From contig SPBY01000215.1 in assembly GCA_004525825.1 (NCBI GenBank), positions 1 through 5,949 of the forward strand: a stretch of DNA of 5,949 bases. The letters run 5' to 3'. A model generated the notes under the pieces. That model searched no databases and was not told the origin of the DNA. It saw only the letters and a program-made list of their open reading frames with translations. Made by a program: the position numbers and the translations under genes. This DNA comes from Bacteroidia bacterium. Its GTDB lineage: Bacteria; Bacteroidota; Bacteroidia; Bacteroidales; GCA-2748055. Of the stretch, positions 1 through 5,453 are shown in pieces; positions within the stretch are counted from its first letter, which is position 1, and each line of letters starts with the position of its first letter.

Positions 1-363
1 AGAGAGGTCCGATCCCATGACCGACTGGCGCAGCATATGTCCCGAGATTTGTATGGTGCGGTCTGTGGAAGGCGAGAAGATCCAGAGTTTGTCCTCCAAC
101 TTCAGCATCTTGGTTCCTTTTTCCCTGGCCGGAGCCAGGTATTCTGTATAGCCGGACTTGCCTTCTGACCAGCTTTCCGATTCTATGGTCCGGGAACTTC
201 GCGGTCCGTGAATCACCATTTTGGATTTCACATATCGGGTGTCCGACGACATGTTGGCATCGATCCTGTCCAGGATTTCCTTTCCTGAAGGTTGCGCCCA
301 TAATGTCCCTGATATAAGAAGCGTTATGGTTGTTACCTGTGCTATATGTTTAACTCGTATCAT
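1..363 (-). CDS. LolA-like outer-membrane lipoprotein-sorting protein (N-terminal part, cut by window edge)
   Basis: The first 121 residues are in the window; the gene runs off at position 1 with no stop. The start ATG (363-361) overlaps the TGA stop of the upstream permease as ATGA. Residues 1-23 form a signal peptide (basic start MIRVK, hydrophobic core, then LWA before Q24), so the product should be periplasmic. After it comes a LolA-like region: the KEILDRID helix at about 28-35, then strands including YVKSKMVIHG, YTEYLAPARE and LWIFSPSTDRTIQISG, and the LRQSVMGSDLS stretch at 111-121. From memory, the 'STDR..ISG..LRQS.MGSD' pattern is typical of proteins annotated as outer membrane lipoprotein-sorting proteins encoded beside FtsX-type permeases. 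LolA-fold proteins carry acylated proteins or other hydrophobic cargo across the periplasm; that this one accepts cargo from the adjacent ABC transporter is inferred from the operon. The family is confident, the cargo unknown. Confidence 0.87.
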   Translation of the reverse strand, partial: MIRVKHIAQVTTITLLISGTLWAQPSGKEILDRIDANMSSDTRYVKSKMVIHGPRSSRTIESESWSEGKSGYTEYLAPAREKGTKMLKLEDKLWIFSPSTDRTIQISGHMLRQSVMGSDLS

Positions 364-1631
364 GCTTGTAATTCTTTAAAAAGTTGAGCGGTCTTACGCT
401 TAAATATGCCTATTCCGGCAAGGGCTGTGCCCAGAGCAGTTGCGAATATCCCGGGAATAAATCCGATATAGTAGGCATCAGGGGTAATACTCGCCTTCAT
501 CACTGCCTGCATCATCATGTTGGAACCTTGCATCATGCCTCCGATGTCAATTCCTTTGGTAAGAAGGGCTGCAAAAAAGAGACCAAAGGCGGTGCCCACC
601 ACCGAGCCCGCGATACCGATAAAAACCGATTCAACGATCAGGCTGCGATAGATATGCTTTTTTTCTTCACCAATGGCTATTCGCAGGCCCATTTCCCCAT
701 AACGACGCAAACCTCCCAACAGTCCTGAGTTCCATAAAACGATGGACATAGCTATCATGAAGATACCTATGATCAGGCCTTTGAAATAATCCATGATGTC
801 GAGCATCATGGTCATGGTTCCCTGTTCGCGTAGGGAGAGCATCACTGGGGAGAACTCGTCTTCCGGGTCACTGTGCCTGTCATTGAAAGCGGCAGACATT
901 GCAGCTGCCTGCAGGTCGTCATAATCCCCTGATGGCAGATAGCCGAGGATCTCCCCGGTGGCATCCTGCATATCCAGGACCATGCGGATGCTGCTGATAT
1001 CGGCCACCATTCCTCCCCGGTCCAGGGCAGCAGCCCCGAATTTTATCGTTCCACTGACGGTGAAGTTGGTGATGGACATGGCCCCGTACATGGTGGTGGT
1101 GATCAGAGTCACCGCTTCGCCGGGTTCTACCTCCAGTTTGGTGGCAAACTCATCGCTCAGCAGTATCTCCTCCGGAACCTGTGGCAGCCTGCCCCTGACA
1201 AGGGATTTTTCCAGGTTTAGCCTATCCACTTCCTTGCTGGATGGGGAGAGCAGGTCAATGGCCATTCCGCCGCCCGGTCCCTGGGTCCGGGTCTCACCAT
1301 TCTCATCCGGTGCATCCACCAGTCCCCCGAACTGAATTCGTTCGGCCCATTCCAATCCCGGGAATTCGTTCTCCAGGTCCAGCAAGATCTGCTCGGTACC
1401 CATCAGGGCCAGGTCGTTGGGTTGCTGATCGATGTTTTCGTTGTATGCCCGGCTCATAACCTTGACGTGCCCTGTGGCAAAACGGGCATTAAAGACGATC
1501 ATATCGCCCAGAATGCCGGTCACCCAGCATTGCATCAGGACCACAAGTGTTACCCCGATGGCCACTACTAAGATGGGCATGAGGCTTCTTGAGCGGTCCC
1601 TGAATAATCCTTTTATATAAAATCGTAACAT
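360..1631 (-). CDS. FtsX/MacB-type ABC transporter permease (second permease of the operon)
   Basis: This 423-residue inner-membrane permease has the four-helix layout of the LolCE/MacB/FtsX group. TM1 is at about 17-38, a large periplasmic domain spans about 40-280, TM2 is at about 284-305, TM3 at about 330-357 and TM4 at about 387-410, followed by a short basic cytoplasmic tail. The cytoplasmic loop after TM2 (LRRYGEMGLRIAIGEEKKH, about 308-326) matches the FtsX coupling region (RRxxEIGxxxAxG) that contacts the ATPase. It starts 18 bases after the stop of the first permease and its TGA overlaps the LolA-like start, which suggests translational coupling. It is rich in methionine (27 of 423), with clusters at 273-280 and 366-378 next to TM2 and between TM3 and TM4. 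It probably pairs with the first permease as a heterodimer, as LolC pairs with LolE; that is an inference from context. Confidence 0.9.
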   Translation of the reverse strand: MLRFYIKGLFRDRSRSLMPILVVAIGVTLVVLMQCWVTGILGDMIVFNARFATGHVKVMSRAYNENIDQQPNDLALMGTEQILLDLENEFPGLEWAERIQFGGLVDAPDENGETRTQGPGGGMAIDLLSPSSKEVDRLNLEKSLVRGRLPQVPEEILLSDEFATKLEVEPGEAVTLITTTMYGAMSITNFTVSGTIKFGAAALDRGGMVADISSIRMVLDMQDATGEILGYLPSGDYDDLQAAAMSAAFNDRHSDPEDEFSPVMLSLREQGTMTMMLDIMDYFKGLIIGIFMIAMSIVLWNSGLLGGLRRYGEMGLRIAIGEEKKHIYRSLIVESVFIGIAGSVVGTAFGLFFAALLTKGIDIGGMMQGSNMMMQAVMKASITPDAYYIGFIPGIFATALGTALAGIGIFKRKTAQLFKELQA

Positions 1632-1649
1632 GATTCAGTTGTTTTATGT

Positions 1650-2822
1650 TTATTGAATTTTGCCTCGTATGGCATCGTTAGGATTCATTTTACTGATTTT
1701 CCGGGAGGGCAAATAGCTTACCAGGGTGGTGGCAAGCATGACCAGGACAATGGTTCCCAGGATCAGGACCAGACTGTAATAGGGATACATGTGTTCGGCG
1801 GCAGCCATTCCGAAATCATCTGTGCCTTCCGGCATCTTGATACCGGATTTTTGGGTCCACAGAAGCAAGGGGAATCCGTAGGCTGCACCCAGCACCACCG
1901 CCAGGATGGCATGCATGCCCCCTTCCACAGTGAAGATTCCAACCACCTGTTTCCTGGTCATCCCCATGGCTATGTAGGTACCAATTTCCCGTTGACGCCG
2001 GAAAATGGAAAGCACCTGTGTATCGAATACGGCCAGCAGTGCCAGTGCCAGGATAATGAGGTAGAAAACAGAACCTCCTACGCTTTTCATCTGGATCATC
2101 TCTTCCAATTCTTTAAAGAGGAAATCGTGTCCCTTGAATTCCCAACCTGAAAAGGTGGAGCCTTCTTCGGGACTTTTATTCACCACCACCAGGGAGGCTT
2201 CTCCTGGCATGCCAGTGATCTCCTGCAGCTTATTCAGCGGGATCCATACCTGTCACATATCCACCGCCGGAACCGTAGTTTTAAAGATTCCTGCGATCTT
2301 TACTTCCGTGGCATCAAAGGTGCCGTGTACATCCCGCCATCGGATCAGCAGATAATCTCCTGTCTGGAGTCCGGCCGATTTGGCCAGGCGTGTACCCACA
2401 ATGGCGGTGATTTCTTCCGAATCCGAATCCAGCACTTCGGTGGGTAGCGATAGGATTTTCTGACGGGTATCGATTCCTTTCAGCAAGGCCCCCATCATTC
2501 GTCCCTCTGGATAAATGGTGGCCTGTGTGATCAGGATCGGAACTGCTTTGCCCTCTGAAGCACTTGCTTCAAGTGCAGCGGGGACCGGAGCATGGGCATC
2601 GCTTAATGACATTGCATCATAGGGGTCATACATGTCTTGCCAGTATTGTCCCTCTGCCACTTCCCAGGCAATGGTCTCGATCCGGGCCTGCCGGTCCCAT
2701 CCCTGGTAAAGTCCATTCATGTAGACAATCAACACATAGGCCAGGGAGAGGACAAAGACAATCAGCAGTGTTCGCAATCCAGCGCCCATGAGGTTCTTAT
2801 ATGCTAGTTTAAATGCTATCAT
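1650..2822 (-). pseudogene. FtsX/MacB-type ABC transporter permease (first permease) interrupted by one in-frame TGA
   Basis: Read through the stop, this is a 390-codon permease of normal length. TM1 lies at about 17-37, the periplasmic domain at about 40-240, TM2 at about 250-272, TM3 at about 300-322 and TM4 at about 347-370. The coupling loop RRQREIGTYIAMGMTRKQ (275-292) and the tail SRKISKMNPNDAIRGK are both family-typical. Codon 190 is TGA (2255-2253). The frame is otherwise intact: ...KTTVPAVDM-stop-QVWIPLNKLQEITGMPGEA..., so neither indel nor rearrangement is involved. Taken literally, the 5' product has 189 residues with only TM1 and part of the periplasmic domain, and the C-terminal half (TM2-TM4) would need restart or readthrough. 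One base change from GGA (Gly), CGA (Arg), TGG (Trp) or similar would make this stop. The intact remainder argues for a very recent mutation or a sequencing error rather than a decayed gene. The start lies 5 bases after the ATPase stop. The family call is firm; whether the gene is inactive is uncertain. Confidence 0.8.
2208..2224 (-). promoter_or_regulatory. Possible internal translation restart site after the premature TGA
   Basis: AGGAG (2224-2220) lies 9 bases before an in-frame ATG (2210-2208), 42 bases after the premature TGA. Starting there would give a 186-residue polypeptide with TM2-TM4 and the coupling loop. The AGGAG is also simply the codons for Gln-Glu, and Bacteroidota make little use of Shine-Dalgarno pairing, so the match may be chance. 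Confidence 0.25.
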
Positions 2823-2827
2823 GGTTC

Positions 2828-3526
2828 CTATTTTTTGACGTAAGCATCAGAGACCACCTTCCCGTCTTCCAGGCTGATGATTCTTCGCAGGTAACCGATC
2901 ACCTTATCGTCGTGGGTGGCAAACACAAAAGTGGTCCGTAACTCATAGTTTAGTTTCTCCATGGTCTTGAGAATGTGGTGAGAGTTCTCGGCATCCAGGT
3001 TGGCCGTAGGCTCATCGGCCAGCACCAGGTCTGGCTTTTTCACCATGGCTCGGGCTATGGCCACACGCTGACTTTCTCCCCCGGATAATTGAGGTGGTTT
3101 GGACTTGATTTTGTCGCTAAGTCCCACCCATTCCAGGGCCTCCAGCACCGCCTTTTTCCTTTCTGCCGATGGAATTTTGAGTAAGAGTAAGGGAAACTCC
3201 ACATTTTCGAAGACTGTATATACCGGCATCAGGTTATAGGTCTGGAAGATGAACCCGATGTGTTTTTTTCTTAAAGTAGCAGCCACTTTTGGACTCATCC
3301 GGGTGGATGCGGTTCCCAGAACATTGGTTTGTCCTTTTGTAGGTGTGTCCAGCGACCCCAGGATATTCAGAAGGGTTGTTTTACCTGATCCGCTGGGACC
3401 CACAATGCCTGAGAACTCCCCTTTGTCAAATTGGAGTGAAATGCCATTCAGGGCTGTGAATTCGCCCCCACCAATAGGAAAACTCTTGACGAGATTATCA
3501 ATGGTGATGATTCTTCCGTTTTTCAT
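2828..3526 (-). CDS. ABC transporter ATP-binding protein, LolD/MacB type
   Basis: This 232-residue cytoplasmic ATPase has every catalytic motif: Walker A GPSGSGKTT (43-51, Lys49), Q-loop Gln95 in FIFQTYNLMP, signature LSGGE (147-151), Walker B LVLADEP (167-173, Glu172), D-loop NLD (176-178) and switch His205 in FATHD. The length and the pattern GxxFQxxNLxPxxTVxENVxxPL are those of the LolD/MacB/FtsE subgroup, which energises FtsX-type permeases and usually does mechanical work on periplasmic or lipid cargo rather than moving it through a pore. It should dimerise beneath the two permeases encoded just downstream. It starts 32 bases after the stop of the outer-membrane protein gene (no terminator in that gap) and ends with TAG 5 bases before the first permease. 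The symbol lolD is withheld because the operon may not be the housekeeping Lol system. Confidence 0.95.
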   Translation of the reverse strand: MKNGRIITIDNLVKSFPIGGGEFTALNGISLQFDKGEFSGIVGPSGSGKTTLLNILGSLDTPTKGQTNVLGTASTRMSPKVAATLRKKHIGFIFQTYNLMPVYTVFENVEFPLLLLKIPSAERKKAVLEALEWVGLSDKIKSKPPQLSGGESQRVAIARAMVKKPDLVLADEPTANLDAENSHHILKTMEKLNYELRTTFVFATHDDKVIGYLRRIISLEDGKVVSDAYVKK

Positions 3527-3558
3527 TTTTTCTGTTTATGGAATGGTTACTGAATATC

Positions 3559-4710
3559 TTAGTGATTAAATACGGCCATCAACTGGAATCCCCATCCGCC
3601 GTAAAGGCTGGTTCTGGGGTCCACGTTGTAGAGATTATAGGTATCGGGATTCCAGAATCCCATGATATAAAAGCTCCACCGGTCATAGGCTATCGACCAG
3701 TTAATGAAACGGTAAAAGTTATTGTTGCTAAAGTCGTAAAACAGCATGGCGCTCACGTTGTGAATGAGGCTGACCGGGTAGGAAGCTGAAAGCAGGCCGA
3801 ACCAGATCTGCTGTTCCGAACCAAAGGCTTTCTCCCCCTGGAGGTAACCAAAGGCTTCGGTCATCACATGGACACCGTTTCCCAATCCGAAGGTATAGTC
3901 CATGCCTGCATTCATCATCGACTTGTAATTTATGTTGGTATAGGTGAAGTCCTGGTGGCTGAAAGCCGCCTCTATCCAGAGACCCACTGCCAGGTCCAAT
4001 TTGGCATCCAGGGCAATGCGATTTTCAGGAGCTGTTTCGCCCAGGGTGACCGAGTCTGGAAGTACCGGTCCGGGATCGGCAGTCCGGTGGTGGTAGGTGG
4101 CCGCAATTTCGCCGGTATAGAGAGGCAACTGTACCCGGCCTCCGTACTCAATGCTGTTCTTTTTGGAAGGGATCAATTCCCAACCTTTGACCTTGTCATT
4201 GCCGTACAGGCCCCATAACCAGATGTTGGCATTATTAAGAAAGTAGTACCGGGCCAGCAGTCCGTATACACCATCAGTAAGCTGAAGGGGGTCGCGTGGA
4301 TCGATGTAGTCGAACCACATAAGCGGCCGGAACATCTGGGCCGATCCGAAATTGATCTTTTGCAATCCTGCCCTTAGCTCAAACTGATCGCCCGAAAAGC
4401 GTAGCCAGATGCGGTAGGGGGATAGCTGTTTGTCAAATGCAGCGGAGTCATTGGCATAGGTGCCGCTTAGCCACATATTGGCGGAGAACTCACCATCGAG
4501 GGTGTATTTGCCCGCTGGCAGAGAAAAGGAGAGTTCAGGAATATACCTGAGCCCTGCCTGTGCCTGGAAGGGTTCGGCCGGGTTCAGGGTGGTCCATCCT
4601 ATGGCCTGTCCCTTGAATCCCAGCGACTGCGCTGTGGCTATCCCGGAAAAGAGCAGTAGGCCCCAAAAAGCGACCGAACTCAGACCATATTTTATACCCC
4701 TGGTTTTCAT
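3559..4710 (-). CDS. Outer-membrane beta-barrel protein (porin-like), function unknown
   Basis: The 383-residue protein begins with a signal peptide: basic MKTRGIK, a hydrophobic stretch at about 8-24, and ATA before Gln28 as the likely cleavage site. The mature part alternates polar and aromatic or aliphatic residues in repeated short strands (for example RIWLRFSGDQFELRAGLQ, NIWLWGLYG, RWSFYIMGFW), with turns rich in Gly, Asn and Asp, as in an outer-membrane barrel of perhaps 14-18 strands. The segment at about 118-150 (KINFGSA...FRPLMWFDYIDPRDPLQLTDGVYGL) recalls the 'plug/constriction' region of porins of the alginate-export or DUF1302-like kind, but I cannot assign a family firmly. The C-terminus is VFNH, not the classic terminal Phe. 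Its ATG overlaps the regulator's TGA as ATGA. From context it probably acts as the outer-membrane partner of the ABC system, for receiving or releasing cargo; this is inference. Confidence 0.82.
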   Translation of the reverse strand: MKTRGIKYGLSSVAFWGLLLFSGIATAQSLGFKGQAIGWTTLNPAEPFQAQAGLRYIPELSFSLPAGKYTLDGEFSANMWLSGTYANDSAAFDKQLSPYRIWLRFSGDQFELRAGLQKINFGSAQMFRPLMWFDYIDPRDPLQLTDGVYGLLARYYFLNNANIWLWGLYGNDKVKGWELIPSKKNSIEYGGRVQLPLYTGEIAATYHHRTADPGPVLPDSVTLGETAPENRIALDAKLDLAVGLWIEAAFSHQDFTYTNINYKSMMNAGMDYTFGLGNGVHVMTEAFGYLQGEKAFGSEQQIWFGLLSASYPVSLIHNVSAMLFYDFSNNNFYRFINWSIAYDRWSFYIMGFWNPDTYNLYNVDPRTSLYGGWGFQLMAVFNH

Positions 4711-5297
4711 TTGTGTGCATCCCTGTTAAGAATGCCGTAAAAAAGAAAATTGGTGATCTCCATGACCAGGTCCTGGGGCTCCTCATACATGTTTAGCAGG
4801 GCGTCATCCTGGGCCATTTCCACCAGATGATTCATTATATACATGATAAATTCCACCTTCAGGTCGCTCCGTATATCCCCGTCGTCCTGGGCTTTTTGGA
4901 AATCGTTGGTTAATATCTGCAGGTTTTCCTGGGTGAGCTGTTGGAGGAAGCTGATCAGCTCCGGATCCTCGCTTTGCACATAATCGCGGAAAAATTCGCT
5001 ACTCATGGTGTGCACCTGCTCCCGTTTAAGCTGGATCATCTGAACCACTTTCTCTGGGTAGGGGATCTCGCTGTCTGAGATCTTCTTGTACTTGTCAAGC
5101 GATTCCTTCAGCACCCCATTCATGAGAGTCTTCACCATTTCAATCTTATTGGGGAAGAATTTATAATAAGTCATTTTGCTGACCCCTGCTTCCTTGCAGA
5201 TCTCCTCGATGGTGACCCTTTTGAACCCGAACTTCCAGAAAAGCTCTTTCCCGGTCTTCAGGATCAGTTCACGTTTCGGATTATACTCAATGCTCAT
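4707..5297 (-). CDS. TetR/AcrR-family transcriptional regulator
   Basis: This 196-residue regulator has the TetR N-terminal helix-turn-helix: RELILKTGKELFWKFGFKRVTIEEICKEAGVSKMTYYKFFPNK at residues 9-51 region, with the TIEEICKEAGVSK and MTYYKFF helices as the DNA-reading part. The rest (about 55-196) is an all-helical ligand-binding and dimerisation domain without a recognisable ligand signature. The ATG at 5297 is chosen over an in-frame TTG at 5348 because the longer start would place translation inside the -10 element (5342-5337) and add 17 residues that precede the normal TetR N-terminus. The gene is first in the operon and overlaps the outer-membrane protein gene by 4 bases, so it most likely represses its own promoter and the whole export operon, with release by a compound that the system handles or senses. 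Autoregulation is inferred from the position and the repeated operator-like elements upstream. Confidence 0.92.
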   Translation of the reverse strand: MSIEYNPKRELILKTGKELFWKFGFKRVTIEEICKEAGVSKMTYYKFFPNKIEMVKTLMNGVLKESLDKYKKISDSEIPYPEKVVQMIQLKREQVHTMSSEFFRDYVQSEDPELISFLQQLTQENLQILTNDFQKAQDDGDIRSDLKVEFIMYIMNHLVEMAQDDALLNMYEEPQDLVMEITNFLFYGILNRDAHK

Positions 5298-5330
5298 GAC
5301 TATACGAAATAAGTAATAAACAACATATAT

Positions 5331-5344
5331 CGTACAAATATACG
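5331..5344. promoter_or_regulatory. Candidate operator 1, CGTA-N6-TACG, over the -10 element
   Basis: The 14-base sequence CGTACAAATATACG is an imperfect palindrome (five of seven pairs match) that overlaps the -10 element. A TetR dimer bound here would block RNA polymerase. It is one member of a family of TACGA/TCGTA elements in this intergenic region; assignment to the adjacent regulator is inferred from position. Confidence 0.5.
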
Positions 5345-5366
5345 GCAATTAATATACGAATGTCAA
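5335..5366 (-). promoter_or_regulatory. Promoter of the tetR-led operon
   Basis: On the minus strand, TTGACA (5366-5361) is separated by 18 bases from TATATT (5342-5337). The latter extends to TATATTTG (5342-5335), an exact match to the Bacteroidota -7 consensus TAnnTTTG, with TTG of the -35 element near the expected upstream position. Transcription would begin around 5328-5330, giving a leader of roughly 30 bases before the ATG at 5297. It follows directly after the asnB terminator and is the only convincing promoter in the window. Confidence 0.75.
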
Positions 5367-5377
5367 GTGAAATCGTA
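5355..5377. promoter_or_regulatory. Candidate operator 2, TACGA-N13-TCGTA, around the -35 element
   Basis: TACGA (5355-5359) and TCGTA (5373-5377) form a perfect 5-base inverted repeat flanking the -35 hexamer (5361-5366). The spacing is plausible for a dimeric regulator, but the half-sites are short and the match could partly reflect the AT-rich background. Confidence 0.4.
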
Positions 5378-5386
5378 AAAATCGTA
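5371..5386. repeat. Tandem direct repeat AATCGTA with 9-base period
   Basis: AATCGTA occurs at 5371-5377 and again at 5380-5386, just upstream of the -35 element on the minus strand. The first copy shares its TCGTA with candidate operator 2. It may be an extra binding half-site pair for the regulator or an activator site. Confidence 0.45.
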
Positions 5387-5397
5387 CAGTAAAGCGC

Positions 5398-5430
5398 AAA
5401 AAACCCCATCTGGATGAGCCAGACGGGGTT
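5398..5430 (-). terminator. Rho-independent terminator of asnB
   Basis: On the minus strand AACCCCGTCTGG, loop CTCAT and CCAGATGGGGTT form a 12-base stem with a single G-T wobble, and the stem's final TT continues into a run of six T (5403-5398). It begins 23 bases after the asnB stop. There is no T-run on the opposite side, so it works in the minus direction only and insulates the tetR-led operon from asnB readthrough. Confidence 0.9.
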
Positions 5431-5453
5431 CATACACTAATATTTATTGGGAC

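Larger units (their letters stand above)
1..5330 (-). other. Predicted operon: tetR - OMP - ABC ATPase - permease 1 - permease 2 - LolA-like
   Basis: Six co-directional genes follow the promoter at 5366-5335. Junctions are a 4-base overlap (tetR/OMP), 32 bases (OMP/ATPase), 5 bases (ATPase/permease 1), 18 bases (permease 1/permease 2) and a 4-base overlap (permease 2/LolA-like). No internal terminator or promoter is visible in the gaps. The unit continues beyond position 1, so further members cannot be excluded. Confidence 0.85.

Noticed and set aside
124..139. Hairpin CCTGGC-CGGA-GCCAGG
   Set aside because: It lies within the LolA-like coding region (LAPARE), is short and has no T-run, so it is not a terminator.
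1653..2150. Plus-strand open frame of 165 codons
   Set aside because: It lies wholly opposite the first permease's C-terminal half; its translation has no family-like features and it lacks a promoter or ribosome-binding context. The same applies to the other plus-strand frames, which mirror minus-strand genes.
2253..2255. TGA read as selenocysteine or as a reassigned glycine or tryptophan codon
   Set aside because: No convincing bacterial SECIS-like hairpin follows the TGA, and the position is not a known Sec site in FtsX-type permeases. TGA serves as a genuine stop for the tetR and second permease genes here, in coupling ATGA overlaps, so a genome-wide reassignment does not fit.
2560..2576. 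Perfect 7-base hairpin GCACTTG-CTT-CAAGTGC
   Set aside because: It lies inside the first permease's coding sequence (ALEASASEG region), has no T-run, and has no obvious regulatory position; probably a by-product of codon choice.
3527..3558. Possible separate promoter or terminator between OMP and ATPase genes
   Set aside because: The 32-base gap holds no hairpin with a T-run and no spaced TTG/TAnnTTTG pair.
4535..4786. Minus-strand 83-codon frame across the tetR/OMP junction
   Set aside because: It is out of frame with both the regulator and the outer-membrane protein, which explain this DNA fully with recognisable domains.
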